Below, piece after piece: positions 1-11,218 of a DNA stretch of 64,000 bases. Source of the stretch: Cervus elaphus. Lineage: Eukaryota > Chordata > Mammalia > Artiodactyla > Cervidae. The stretch's first letter is position 1, and each line of letters starts with the position of its first letter. A program made the position numbers and the translations under genes. Under the pieces are notes generated by a model that had not been told where the DNA came from, searched no databases, and saw only the letters and a list, made by a program, of their open reading frames with translations. Location of the stretch: contig NC_057832.1 of assembly GCF_910594005.1 (NCBI RefSeq), positions 100,203,152-100,267,151 of the forward strand, read 5' to 3'.

Positions 1-390
1 TTTTTGGAAATAATAGTGATGTCAGATCCAGTATCAAGGAGACCAGAAAATTATTTACCATTAATTTTGATATTTATATTTGGTCAGGCATATATAGATA
101 CCAATGATGTCCACAAGGATTATTTTTGATCTGTATTTTTTGATCCATCTGTCTGTATATCATGAGAGGAGTTAATAGAAATATAAGGTAAAAGAAGTAA
201 TTGGACAATTTTGTCTCTTTTCTTGAATTGTCATAGTATCTGAGATGGCATGATAATTTGAATTTATCCCTTATAATCTGAATCAATTATTTCAGGATGA
301 ACAGTAATTTTCTTAGAAGTCAAGCTAGATTGGCCAAGTAAAAGGCCGAAGGTTTGTGGAGGTAGGGGTCCAAAAAGTCTAGTAGGTATT
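1..390 (-). pseudogene. Degenerate dUTPase-protease region of the endogenous retrovirus, cut by window edge
   Basis: Downstream of gag on the minus strand, a dUTPase motif 3 (IIDSDYKG) is encoded around 265-290. It is followed by a stop where glutamate is expected. A motif 4-like stretch (DKIVQLLLLP) lies around 184-217 in another frame. At the left edge (about 4-43) the retroviral aspartic protease active site LDTGSD is encoded. A dUTPase fused ahead of protease is typical of betaretroviruses. The frames are broken and the region continues outside the window. Confidence 0.78.
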
Positions 391-2031
391 CTAGAAGGGA
401 TTGTTTGAGGGAAAAGATGGAGTTTGCCCCTGTTTTTTGTTGAAGGAGACCTGGGGAGTCCCCTGTTTGAAGTTTTTCAGAATAAGTTTTTCCTCAATAT
501 CATATTTAGATTTACAATCTTTGGCCCAATGTATCTCCTTATGGCAGCAAGGGTAGATTTTTGGAAATTTTTTATTAGTTTTAATTTTTATTAATTTTAA
601 TTTTTTTTGCATGCTTTTTAGGGCAAATCTTTTTTTAAATGGGTCTTATTCCATATGTAAAATATCCTTCATTTTCCTTTTCTAAACGTAGCAGCCATTG
701 CTTTAGCTAACATTTGTATTTTTTGTGTCTTAGACCCTAGATTTTCAGATAATCAATAACAGTCTTGGTCTCACATATTGGAGTGATAGCCCTTTGACAT
801 TTTTGATTTGCATTCTCATATGCAAGCAGTTTTCCTGATGGTATTCTGGTTTCTTCTCCAAATACACTATGGGAAATAGCAGTTTCTAGTCTAGCTAGAA
901 AATCAGCATAGGCTTTATTAGGCCCTCCTAATATCTTAGTGTAGCTATCTTTAGGTTCTCCTTGAGGAGTAATTCGATCCCAGGCTTCAAGGGCAACTTC
1001 TTTTAATTGTTTGATGAGCTCCCAAGATGATAGCTTACGGTGAATGATTTTGTCAGATTAGTGGTCTCTGAAGGAGAGTTAATTTTGGGACCAAAGATAG
1101 GTTTCAGTCATTGAGAGCTTTGTGTAAAGTGACAGATCAGAGAAAGCTTCTGATATAGATATCAGAAGGGGGTAGAAAGAGTATTTGTCTCAGTAGTTTA
1201 AGTGGGACCTTATATATTTCTCAACTAGTTGTTGAGAATAGGTAAAAGGAATACCTCAATGTTGTAAGAGTTCTATTAGAACTCTTATTAGAGTTCTTGC
1301 CCTTTCCCAAGACATATATCTGGAGATAACTTTGGCACAAGATTAGCCAGGGAGAACAGGTTCCAGATAACATCTCTGGGCAAGATTTGTTACAATTATA
1401 ACCATTAACATAGAGCCTAAGAAAAGCATTTTCATGAGTAAGACATTGTGCTGTGTAATCATTAGTTCTGGACCTAAAGAAAGGTAGGTTCTCTGGCCAG
1501 ATACATTGTTGCACAAGTCTTAAGGAAAACATGAGTGAGAATGTTTGCTTCCTCTTTATAGGGCCTTGGACTGTCTCTTTAAGCCTTAACTCTTTCATTT
1601 CCTCCTGCTTTTAGGAGAATATGGTTGTCAGGGAAAGGGGTGGAGAAATCATTCCGTAACTTTTTCCTGTTGGAAAGGGGTGTAGACCCTAAATTGTTGA
1701 GGCAATATATTTTCTTTATCCTCATATTGAGGATCTTTGATCCAGGGGCCCCAAGTAATAGTTGGAAGAGCCTGTGGTAATCATAGGAGCTTGAATAATC
1801 ATTTGTAACTTAAATGCTTCAAACCTTTTAGATATAAAATCCATTATATAGTTACAGATATAAAAAGCAAACAGCAAGAATAAGATGACTACAATTATTA
1901 CAATCAAAATAGTTTTTCACCATTTGGAGATAGGCCTCTATTTGCTGACATGAAACCAAAAGTCTTTGAACTTTAAATAAATGATGAAGTAAAGCAGAAA
2001 AATGGTGGGGCTTTCCAGCCGTTTGTCCCAT
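391..2031 (-). pseudogene. Degenerate gag of the endogenous betaretrovirus
   Basis: A Gag start is visible on the minus strand at 2031, reading MGQT, the N-myristoylation signature of betaretroviral matrix. The frame soon meets stops. A capsid segment with the major homology region (QGxxxxYxxxxxxxxxxxAxFxxRL pattern) is encoded on the minus strand around 870-980. A nucleocapsid zinc knuckle lies around 505-560: the H and last C of CX2CX4HX4C are present (HWAKDC), but the first cysteine appears to be tyrosine. Gag would form the virion core. This copy is broken by several stops and frameshifts and is not expected to make protein. Confidence 0.8.
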
Positions 2032-2095
2032 AACCCCACACTTACCTGACCTCAGTAGGTCCCAGTCACTCCATCCTGAATACCGTGAATTCCAA

Positions 2096-2113
2096 GTCCC
2101 TGTTCAGGTGCTA
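2096..2113 (-). other. Retroviral primer binding site, tRNA-Lys3 type
   Basis: On the minus strand this reads TAGCACCTGAACAGGGAC. It matches the classic Lys3 primer binding site (TGGCGCCCGAACAGGGAC) at 15 of 18 positions. The three mismatches are all G-to-A or C-to-T transitions, consistent with CpG decay or cytidine deamination. It sits two bases inside the LTR end. Confidence 0.8.
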
Positions 2114-2115
2114 CT

Positions 2116-2710
2116 TGTTGGTCTTTACAGACCAGGACCTGGTGGACCAGAGTCAATGAAAAGAAAGAGAGAAAAAGAGAGAGAGAGAGCAGTATATCTC
2201 GGGTTACGTGGAAAACCAATAAAGCCCATACACAGGACTTGTACCGCTCACAAAGGCACAGGGCGTCCTCTCAAGGAGGTCTTGAAAGCCTGGGCAAGAA
2301 AGTGAGCTCAGTAGGTTTCCACGTTCTGACGAAAATGAAGACAGAAAGAAGGACGCAGGGGACCCAGGTCTCCAATGGAGCAAGGGTATTTTATTAGCAG
2401 AAATGTGGGTTTATATATCTTTAATAAAATGATTACTCAGCTATTACAAAGAAAGAAATTCCATCAGTTGCAACAAAATGGATAGTCTAATATATACAAG
2501 GTTGTTGACGCTGAAAAGAGTCACTGAAGGGAGTTACTGAAAGGAATCCAAGCAGATACCCTTTCCCATGATCTCAGTCCTGAGAACTGCTTGCAGCTCT
2601 ACTCTTCCCAGAATAGGAACTGATAAGGAACAGATAATCCTTGAGAAATGGCACACAAAGGAAGAAAAGTGCAACATATTGGAGTCCTTAAAGTTGAACA
2701 TCCCCTGACA
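2116..2710 (-). repeat. 5' LTR of the endogenous retrovirus
   Basis: On the minus strand the LTR starts with TGTCAGGGGA (plus-strand end at 2710) and ends with ...CCAACA (plus-strand start at 2116), giving the usual TG...CA boundaries and a length near 595 bp. A polyadenylation signal AATAAA reads on the minus strand at 2390-2395, with a TATATAA-like box just upstream of it near 2415. A purine-rich GA tract lies around 2157-2190. The primer binding site follows after two bases, as expected for a 5' LTR. Confidence 0.8.
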
Positions 2711-2746
2711 TATACTTTTCCCCTTAAAGTTGGTACTTGAGAATTC

Positions 2747-3197
2747 AAGTTCAGTTCAGTTCAGTCACTCAGTCGTGTCCAACTCTTTGCGACCGCATGA
2801 ACCACAGCACGCCAGGCCTCTCTGTCCATCACCAACTCCTGGAGTCCACCAAATCCATCTAGTCAATGATGCCATCTAACCATCTCATCCTCTGTAGTCC
2901 CCTTCTCTTCCTGCCCTCAGTCTTTCCCAGCATCAAGGTCCTTTCCAATGAGTCAGCTCTTCACATCAGGTGGCCAAAGTATTGGAGTTTCAGCTTCAGC
3001 ATCAGTCCTTCCAATGAACACCCAGGACTGATCTCCTTTAGGATGGACTGGTTGGATCTCCTTGCAGTCCAAGGGACTCTCAAGAGTCTTCTCTAACACC
3101 ACAGTTCAAAAGCATCAATTCTTCTGCCCTCAGCTTTCTTTATAGTCCAACTCTCACATCCATACATGACCACTGGAAAAACCATAGCCTTGACAAA
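2747..3197 (-). mobile_element. BovB (RTE) LINE 3' fragment
   Basis: The plus strand starts with repeated CAGTT units and runs through the antisense of the BovB 3' coding end. Reading the minus strand gives the recurrent BovB C-terminal sequence (pattern SILKEISPG..LEGLMLKLKLQYFGHL), with frameshifts. It is 5' truncated, as usual. It lies between the ERV LTR and the CPA2 pseudogene. Confidence 0.85.
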
Positions 3198-3463
3198 CCC
3201 AGGGATTTAGAATGTGTGCAGATAAAGAATTCATCACATGGAGGACAGATGAAAATTTCCTTGTGTCTGTTGGTTGACACTTGCTAGGCTAATATAATGT
3301 ATGTGAATGACTAAAACATAATAAAATATGATCCCTAAAAATAGAAAGGTGTATTTTCTCTGTTTGCAATGAAGAGCAAAGTCAGATTAATGTAGATGTA
3401 TGTTTATAGACAAGGAAAGATAACCTTTGTTTAAAAAAGCCTTTGTTTAAAAATCAGAATATA

Positions 3464-3690
3464 TGGGACTTCCTGGTGGTCCAGTGATTAAGAATCTGCC
3501 TTGCAATGCAGGGGACATGGGTTCAATCCCTGGTTGGGGAACCAAGATCTTACATGCCCTGGAACAACTAAGCAGACTCCCACCACAACTAGCAAGTCCT
3601 TGCCCTGCAACGAAAGATCCTGCATGACGCAAGGAAGATACTGCATGACACAATGCAGCTAAGACTCAACATAGTCAAAAAGAAAAAAAA
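3464..3690 (+). mobile_element. CHR-type (tRNA-derived) SINE
   Basis: It starts with GGGACTTCCTGGTGGTCCAG, a tRNA-like A box, then a B-box-like GGTTCAATCCC, and then the artiodactyl SINE body with repeated 'ACAACTA' segments, ending in an A-rich tail near 3680-3692. No gene is affected. Confidence 0.75.
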
Positions 3691-3802
3691 AATCAGAATA
3701 CATGTGATGGTATAATCTTTGTTAGAAAAAGCTCTAAAATGTGGAAAGAAGTTTGGAGAGATACACACCAAATGGTTTTCTTTGGGTGGAGGAATTTTTG
3801 TT

Positions 3803-4068
3803 GTTGTTCAGTCACTGAATCTGTGACCCCTAAGTCTTTGTGACCCCAGGAACTGCAGCACACCAGGCTCCCCTGTCCTTTACTATCTCCTTGAGTTTGC
3901 TCAAACTCATGTCCATTGAGTCAGTGATGCCATCCAACCATCTTATCCTCTGTCGTTCCCTTTTTCTCTTGGCCTCAATCTTTCCCAGCATCAAGGTCTT
4001 TTCCAATGAGTTGGCTGAGTCAGGTGGCCAAAGTATTGGAGCTTCAGCTCCAGCAAAGTAGGAAGTCA
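3803..4068 (-). mobile_element. BovB 3' fragment
   Basis: Antisense BovB 3' end beginning GTTGTTGTTCAGTCACTGA. Minus-strand translation gives the BovB C-terminal pattern LDGITDSMDMSLSKLKE. A nearly identical module recurs at 2747, 21900, 23700, 24600, 26500, 39670 and 56790. Confidence 0.82.
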
Positions 4069-4748
4069 AGGGTGGAGGAATTACTGGTGACTAAGTAAAA
4101 CACTTTCTTTTAATCCAAACTTTCTGTAACAAGCAATTTCACTGTCATAATTAGAAAGACATTTTCATTTTAGGTAAAAGCACAGAAACACGGACATCAA
4201 TTTGGTACAAATGCAGATGGATCACTTTAGAAACAGTTCAGAATTGAATATTAAATGGCCTTCTGTTTTGTTTTAATATAGAGTGAGGACTGGAGTGGGC
4301 CATATCTACAGGGAGATTCAGCAGATGTGGACTAAGTGATTGCAGTGTTTTAGGGTAAACATTATAAAAATAAACAAATGAGCCAATTAATGGAATGTGA
4401 TAGAAGGGATGCCTGAATAATTACTATAAATGCTGTGCCCTTTTTTTGTCAGAGACCCAGAAAGGACTTTATCCTCTAGGTCTATTAATCTGGCTTCTAT
4501 TACTGGTCATAGTTAGTGGCACTTTATGTTCTAAATCATGAATGCGTGATTTGTCCTTGATATGCTCTAGCAATTTTTCCCTCAAAGTTTGTTATCTCAT
4601 TGTAGGAATGTAAAATGTATGGATTGGTGATATCACACAGGTGGGTGACTGCAACCTTGAGAATCTGACCTGCAGATAGGAATTTTACCATTTAGGAACT
4701 TCACTTGAGTTCTTAGACTGCCAACAGATCAGCCTTAGCTGTGGTCTG

Positions 4749-4755
4749 TATAAAT
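4749..4755 (+). promoter_or_regulatory. TATA box of the CPA2 pseudogene
   Basis: TATAAAT sits 50 nt upstream of the exon 1 start codon, which places a transcription start near 4780. The CPA4 promoter has the same layout (TATAAATA at 30027, ATG at 30075), supporting common origin. The box is intact even though the gene body is dead. Confidence 0.65.
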
Positions 4756-4804
4756 AAAGTTCAGGAGTGACACTTAATTCTGGACTCTTGGAAGATCTTT
4801 AACT

Positions 4805-4869
4805 ATGAGATCGATCCTGTTTTCTGGTGCCCTTTTAGGGCATGTCTACTGTCGAGAAACATCTGTAGG
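4805..4869 (+). pseudogene. CPA2: CPA2 pseudogene exon 1 (signal peptide), intact frame
   Basis: It reads MRSILFSGALLGHVYCRETSVG across the junction, a hydrophobic signal peptide ending at C-R, clearly like the CPA2/CPA4 leader. It ends in phase 2 at a perfect GTAAGT donor (4870). It is the least damaged exon. Confidence 0.88.
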
Positions 4870-6758
4870 GTAAGTCATGCTTTCTGGTGCCTATTTGAAT
4901 TTTATTTACCTGATTCACAGAGTATCACATTAAACTGTTGTAGAATAATGAATGTAAGTGTTTGGCATTTTTAGAGTTCTTTTAGATTTGGAGAGGGAGT
5001 AATGGAGATAATAAGAATGAGTGATTAAAAAGAAAGAGATAAATGAATTTAAGGGAAAAAAAAGTGAAAACAGAACACAGGTACCCTATTTCTCTTTGTT
5101 CTTAATCATTTTCCCCTCTGATGAATGTAAAGTAGTGATGACAGACATCAGTGAAAATAAAGCTGTTTGGTCATTTATCTCAGTGTCATCTCGGTAAGTG
5201 ATGGGTTACTCTTGTCCTCCTTTCTACCTCTCTGAATTTTATCTTTCAAGTCAGCTCAAGTCCTCCTCATCTTCAGATTTAGTTTCTAGGCAGTGGGAGC
5301 TCATGAAGTGGGAAGACCAGGGCTTCAGACTTCAGTCCAAATACAACTCTCATGGCTTTGTATCCATTTTTGCTCCAAAGTACGTCACTTTCAAGATTCT
5401 ATGAAGAGCTTTAGGCAGCATTTCTTGAAGAGTGTTTCAGAGAATTAACGAAATAGCCAAATAAATTTGACCCCAAAACACAGGTGGTCAAGTAAATTTG
5501 GGAATCAGAGGCTTAAACAAATTATAGAATTTCTAGGAACTTTAATTAAATTAGTGCACATTGTAAATCTATAAGAGGGGAGTCTAGGTTGCTGCAGCTA
5601 TCCATTTCTCTTTGATCATCAAACTCTTCCCCACCTTTATTGTTATTTTTTTATGTTGAACAACTCAAAGGGCTATTATTCCTTAGGACATGCACCAGGA
5701 AATACTGGCCCAGCATATTATTTTCCCAGTGCCTTTTCATTTTAAAGGACACCCAGCAGTCTACAGATTAGCTAGAAGGAATGAGACTCAAATGGAAGAA
5801 TTTTCAGACCATCTGTAGCCAGGAGGCAGGAGAGCTTTGAAGAGCTCACATTCTATCACTTAAGTATTCCCCTGGAGTTAATTGGAAATTGGGTGGTATT
5901 TGGTTTTAGAGAGTCTAGGTTCTGGTACCTTATCATGGCTCTTTGTACCTATCCCTTCCCCTCTGCACAAATGGGCAGGGCAGTAACTACAGAAAGAGTA
6001 GGGAAGTCAGCCTATTCAGAGAAAGGGAGAAAGGAAACACCTCTGTCACCAAGGAAGGGCTATAAGAATCTAGCTCTACTACTGAACTTTTTTTTAGAGG
6101 GTATATATTTGCTTGTTTTGCAACTTCTCTTTCCTGCCAGGATGTCCTTGATATCCTTCATTCCTCATTATATGTGTGTGTAGAGAGAGAGAGAAAGAGA
6201 CACATACCATGTTTTATCCAGGTCTCAACTGTCCCTAGCAATACCCCAACTTTGGGCTGCATGAATGGGGTTTGGAGATGGAATTCTGATACATTTCAGT
6301 TAACAACAAAAGCACATTAGGTCTACTCAAACGTAAATTTGATTCTTTTTTGAGCACTTATAAGCACCAAATTAATCATTCTACCTTTTTGAAGGTAATT
6401 TCTGAAAAAACAGGGACAAGATGTACAAACCAATGCTTTATGAGCAGCAGATGTTATTTGGTAAATAATCATTAGCTAAAGAAAGGATAATTTTATTGGC
6501 AAACTTCCTGCTAGGTGTGGGTATAGCTCTTAATTACCATTTAAATACTATTTCCTTAGGGGAAGTAAAAGTCACTCTGTCAACTCCTCATTCTAAGGTT
6601 GTGGGTCAGTATACTATTTATTAGTTTCTTGATTGTCAAAGAGATTATTGACTACTGCATTAACCTCTTACATGTAGAGACTTATAGGAGCAGAAAGCAA
6701 CAGGAAACAGTGTCCAGGTTTTGTTTTTAAGGTCATGTCTGTGGTTAATATTTTTTGG

Positions 6759-6839
6759 AGACCAAGTTCTTAAGATCATAACTAGAATAAAGAAAAAATA
6801 AAAAATCTGGTGGAACTGGAGAATGAAGAACATTTTCAG
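6759..6839 (+). pseudogene. CPA2: CPA2 pseudogene exon 2, acceptor lost and frameshifted
   Basis: The start encodes DQVLKI and the end encodes KNLVELENEEHFQ in a different frame. The exon is 81 nt against 82 nt in CPA4, so a net 1-nt deletion lies in the A-rich middle. The bases before the exon are TTTTTTGG, so the acceptor AG has become GG. The donor is a weak GTCTCT. Confidence 0.85.
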
Positions 6840-7054
6840 GTCTCTGTCCTGAGGGGACTTCTGCTCCCCAGAGTGAATAGTTCACAATTAGACATGATGA
6901 TAGAGATCTCTTATTTTGGATTTGTATCTTGTTTTCCCTGATGAGAATTGTGGAGTGCTAACCCACGGAGCTGGGATCCAGAACAGCTGGGCTCTTGTCC
7001 CAACTATATGACATTGAGTCATCTACCTTCTCTGCATTTTCCCATTCAGTATGT

Positions 7055-7254
7055 AGTGGTGGTTTAGTCACCAAGTCGTGTCTAACTCTTGTGACCCCAT
7101 GGACTGTAGCCCCCCAGGCTTCTCTGTCCCTAGGATTTTCCAGGCAAGAATACTGGACTGGGTTGTCATTTCCTTCTCCCAGGGATCTTCCTGACCTTGG
7201 GATTGAACCTGGGTCTCCTGCACTGCAGGCAGATTCTTTACCAACTGAGCTACA
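7055..7254 (-). mobile_element. Bov-tA SINE
   Basis: The antisense SINE runs from the Bov-A tail (AGTCACCAAGTCGTGTCTAA) to the tRNA-like head (ACCAACTGAGCTACA). It lies in CPA2 pseudogene intron 2. Confidence 0.8.
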
Positions 7255-7728
7255 GACCCTGTGTTACAGATCTCGTTTGATATAATGAGGATAAATACAC
7301 CATTCTTGTGTCTCACAGGTGTTTTATAAGAATAAAAAGAGAAATCAAATGTGAAAGTTATTTTGAAAAATTATTGCCACCTTCAATGCATTATTTCTTC
7401 TCTAAATAATTTATAGTGTTAATATTCTGTTATGAAATTAATTGGATCACTTGAATGTCAACTGTGAAAAAAAAACTGCCATAGTTTAAAATAATCTCTA
7501 CCTTCTGCCAATTTTAATATCTAACCATATGGGGGGAATATAATACATATGCTGATGCTTGGATATTTAAAAACCCTTCTTGCAACCTCACAGTGATTTC
7601 ACCATGATTCTGGTCTTGAAGGCTTGAGTTAAGATAGATATGAATTAATTTCCTGAAATCTATCCATGCCGAACTGTCCATTTCCCTGGAATGACCCAGT
7701 CATTGCCTGAACCTTTTAGCCATTTCAG

Positions 7729-7863
7729 CTTGTTTTCTGGAAATCACCCACCATCTTAGGAAAGACAACTTATGTCCAAATTCCCTTTGTCAGCATCCAG
7801 GCAGTCAAAGTTATTTTAGAGTCCCAGGGAACTGCTTATTCCATCACGACTGAAGATGTTCAA
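7729..7863 (+). pseudogene. CPA2: CPA2 pseudogene exon 3, open frame
   Basis: It encodes 45 codons with no stop, the same length as CPA4 exon 3. The match to the CPA2 pro-segment is clear: VFWKSPT..., IPFVSIQAVKVILESQG and AYSITTEDVQ. The acceptor TTTCAG is good; the donor is CAA|GTAATT. Confidence 0.9.
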
Positions 7864-8045
7864 GTAATTACCCCACAGCCCACTCTTCCAGAGGCTTGCT
7901 GATCCGTATGAACTGAAGGTCCATCCTTTTTAATCTCTGGGAATCCTTTTCCACCGAACGGATGTGTGGGTGCCACTGGGGCCTTCTGAGCTCTGAGCCA
8001 CCCCTGCAAAGTGGTAGGAAGTTTCTGTCCCTCTCTTTTTCACAT

Positions 8046-8248
8046 TTGATACAAGTGGTGACGAATCCACCTGCAGTGCCAGAGACCTGCGTTCAATCCC
8101 TGGGTTGGGGAGAGATCTGGTTCCTGGAGGGGAACATGGCAACCCACTCCAGTATTCCTGTCTGGAGAATCCTCATGGACAGAGGAGCCTGGTGGGCTAC
8201 AGTCCACGTGGTCTCAGAGTCAGACACGACTGAGCAACTAAGCACACA
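8046..8248 (+). mobile_element. Bov-tA SINE
   Basis: Plus-strand copy with a tRNA-like head, TTCAATCCCTGGG B-box-like sequence and the Bov-A tail ACACGACTGAGCAACTAAGC. It lies in CPA2 pseudogene intron 3. Confidence 0.78.
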
Positions 8249-8365
8249 GTGCAAGTGGGATATTGTCATAAAAAGTGTAATAAAAAAGAGCGAAAAAGAG
8301 CCTCTGACATGGAAAACAGAGTGCAATCGGAAGACTGTGACTCAAAGTAGGTAAAAGTAAGATGT

Positions 8366-8617
8366 TATTCATTTAGTTTTATTTATTTTTGGCTGTGCTG
8401 GGTCTTTATTGCTGCACATGGGATTTCTCTAGTTGCAGCAAGTGGGGTGCAGCAATTCTAGTTGCGATGTGCGGGCTTCTCATTGCAGTGGCTTCTCTAG
8501 TTGCAGAGGATTAGCTCTATGGCGAGTGGGTTTCAGTAATTGTGGCACACAGGGATCAAACCAGTGTCCCCTGCACTGGCAAGCAGATTCTTAACCAGTG
8601 GACCATCAGGGAGGTCC
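8366..8617 (-). mobile_element. CHR-type SINE
   Basis: Antisense copy running from TTTTTGGCTGTGCTGGGTCT to a tRNA-like head ending CATCAGGGAGGTCC. A second copy in the same orientation follows immediately. Confidence 0.75.
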
Positions 8618-8639
8618 TCATTTAGTTTTTTTGTGTTTT

Positions 8640-9003
8640 TTAAAAAAATAATTTAATTAATTTATTTTTGGCTGTGCTGGGTCTTCATTGGTGCACACGG
8701 GCTTTCTCTAGTTGTGGTGAGCGGGGGAGGGGGGTTATTTTCTAGTTGTAGTACTCGGGCTTCTCATTGCTGTGGCTTCTCTCGTTGTAGACAGGAGCTC
8801 TAGAGCATTCTGGCTTCCGTAGTTGTGGCAGGTGGGCTCAGCAATTGTGTCTCCTGGGCTCTAGAGCACAGGCTCAACAGTTGTGTCACACTGGGCTTAG
8901 CTGCTCCACAGGATATGAAATCTTCCCAGCTCAGGGATGGAACCTGTGTCTCTTGCGTTGGCAGGTGGATTCTTTACTACTGAGCCACCAGGGAAGCCCC
9001 CTC
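8640..9003 (-). mobile_element. CHR-type SINE, longer copy
   Basis: Antisense, starting at the A-rich tail (read as T-rich) and TTTTTGGCTGTGCTGGGTCT, ending GAGCCACCAGGGAAGCCCC. Its target-site duplication appears to be CTCATTTAGTTTTT (8618 and 9001), so it inserted next to the older copy. Confidence 0.75.
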
Positions 9004-9298
9004 ATTTAGTTTTTAATTTGAGATTATCTCAGACTCTGGGTTCCCGGAAAGGGAGAATAAGCCATAAGACAATCACAGGGCTGACTGTCATCCTATATTT
9101 ACAGCATCTGTCTGGCCACAAGACCCATTAATGTCACATCCCATTTTAGGGTGCTGCCAGAATATGGGAAAGACGTGACCCCAATGCCTAGAGGACAGAA
9201 ATAATGCTTTGGACTGGGTGTCACCATTTACTTCACAATTGTAGATTCAAATGCATTGCTATAAACCACTCATATGTGTGACTGTGATCTTATCTTAT

Positions 9299-9388
9299 GT
9301 TCTATTTGACAAGCAAAATGAAGAAATGTTACTTAGAGAAAAGAATGGAATGGTAACTTCAACTTTGAAACATCTTACATTGGAAAAG
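9299..9388 (+). pseudogene. CPA2: CPA2 pseudogene exon 4, acceptor lost and frameshifted
   Basis: It begins VLFDKQNEEMLL (CPA2-like connecting segment) and later shows NFNF in a shifted frame. At 90 nt it is 6 nt shorter than the 96 nt expected. The two bases before the exon are AT rather than AG. The donor GTAGGT is intact. This exon would have carried the Arg|Ser activation site, which is not recognisable. Confidence 0.82.
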
Positions 9389-10662
9389 GTAGGTGCATGA
9401 ACATCAGAGAAATGGGCCATGCTCTCCTCTGATAACAAGCCCTGTACTTCCACTTCGTGATTTACTGGAAATTATACTCATATTATTTTCTGACTTCTCC
9501 AAGCTTCTCTGAGATTTGACAGCCAGTATCAGTGTCAGTGCCTTAATCAGGCCCTGAAGCCCACCTGCCCATCCCAGCAGCCACTGCCTTATTTAGAAGC
9601 ATCCAGGAGCAGCTTAAGTTAGCACAAAACAGCCTCTCATGCTTATCCTCTCCCCTCAAGGCTCCGTTGCTGAACTCTGACCTTGCTACCCACAACCCAT
9701 TGGAGAGCTGTGCTTCATGGCTGCCACCGATGATAAAAAGCAGGGACACCTGGATACTCTTACAGCCACCGTGGAGTCTCCCAACCTGCCAAATGCTCCT
9801 AGACCTGATAGCAGCCAAGTCTTGTGCCATCTCTCCTGTTTTGTTGGTATGAAGAAACCCCCCTTCATCTGGATCACCTGGACAGTGCTGCACTTGCCTC
9901 TGTGACACAGAACTTTTCTTGGGGGGCGGGGGCGGCAGGGGATCTGCACTGATTTGCGATGTAGGTTGGGGGAGGGGATGAAGAGATGGGGGGTTGGGGC
10001 GTTAAGGGGAGTGCTGGGGGAGCAGGAAAGAGCCAGGGAGGAGATATGTGGTAGGAAATGATTCCCCAAATCTGCAATTCTAAAATACAAAGAATTCTGA
10101 AAACCTTTTTTCCTCCCAAATTTATTTGGTGCAAACCCTGACCTGACCTAAACTCATTTAGGGGCAAAAACCTGACCTGAACGGACTTGCCACTCATTTG
10201 TTTCACTGCCAGAAATATTAACGTGTTTGAGTATGAAGCACTGCACATGTGTAAAATACACCTTCCTACTTTTCTAAAATTGCATCCCCGTCCCCAAATT
10301 CTTAATTTGAAACCTAAGAGTTTTCAGAGTAGGAACTGTGGACCAGTACAGAGAGTGAAGGAGAAAAAGAACGGAGTGATGGAAACACGATGTGCTCTCT
10401 TCTCGGCCCGGCCTCACAAACTGGTGTCTGTGTCCTGCGGAGAGCAAATGTTGGCAACAGCTGCAGTGGCCGCTTCATGCTGATCCCTATTCAGACAGGC
10501 CCAGACATGTCTCAGTCCCAGCAATGGACACAGCTTGGGTGCCCCAGCTGCACACATTTGCAATCAGCCCTGCAAACAGGAGCTGAAGTAGCTGGTGGCA
10601 GACGTGCCTCTGAGGCAGGCACCCCGCCGCCCTGGCTTGACCCAGCCTTGCTGCGTTTTGTA

Positions 10663-10790
10663 GCGGTGGTTTGGTTTAGTCGTTAAGTCGTGTGGGACTC
10701 TTGAGACCCCATGGACTGTAGCCTGCCAGGCTCCTCTGTCCATGGAATTCTCCAGGCAAGAATACTGCGGTGGGTTGCCAGCGCATACCT
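10663..10790 (-). mobile_element. Bov-A SINE fragment
   Basis: Antisense Bov-A tail (TTAGTCGTTAAGTCGTGTGG...) through GGCAAGAATACTGCGGTGGG; the tRNA head is missing. Confidence 0.7.
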
Positions 10791-11218
10791 CTAAATCCAT
10801 TTTTTTTTTTTTTTTGGTGGTGGTGTGTGTGGAGCGCGGGGTTGGGGGGCGGAATGTGTGTGTACCATTCCCATTATGTGCTCTTGTGCTAGTGAGGGCA
10901 AAACGCTTTCTGGCTGGCTAAGTTCACCTGGAGCTGGGCTGAGGCAAACCATAGACCGAGCAGTACCATCTTGCTTGAAACAAGAAACTGGAAATAGCCG
11001 GCTCTGCTGCGGCAAAATGGCTTCCCCTTTCCCATCCCCTGCGGATGCCCGGTGACTCATCGTCGCTCGGCTAAGATTCCAGCGCCCCCAGCCCCACAGC
11101 ATCCTCCGTGCTGCCCTCTCCATTCCCGCAGGCAGGGACTGGAAATGGAGGAGAGACAAAAGTCACTTAATAATTATTCATTCGCAAATATCTATTTCTG
11201 CATCTTAAAACATTTCAG

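Larger units (their letters stand above)
1..2710 (-). mobile_element. Endogenous betaretrovirus-like provirus, 5' portion, degenerate
   Basis: Read on the minus strand the order is LTR, primer binding site, gag, then dUTPase and protease, which is the betaretroviral 5' half. The element continues beyond the left window edge, so pol, env and the other LTR are not visible. All reading frames are interrupted by stops and frameshifts, so this is an old, non-functional copy. It lies about 2 kb upstream of the CPA2 pseudogene promoter, in opposite orientation. The class assignment rests on the gag and dUTPase-protease motifs listed in the separate entries; the exact bovine ERV family was not determined. 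Confidence 0.88.

Noticed and set aside
1722..1907. Open frame on the minus strand with a strong hydrophobic segment, resembling an envelope transmembrane tail
   Set aside because: It lies in the leader/matrix part of the provirus and overlaps the MGQT gag reading in another frame. It is a shadow of gag, not an envelope remnant or extra gene.
9543..10248. Overlapping open frames of 60-134 residues on both strands near 9.5-10.2 kb
   Set aside because: No known domain, no splice or promoter context, and frames on both strands of a GC-rich area are expected by chance. A retrocopy was considered but no parent gene was recognised.
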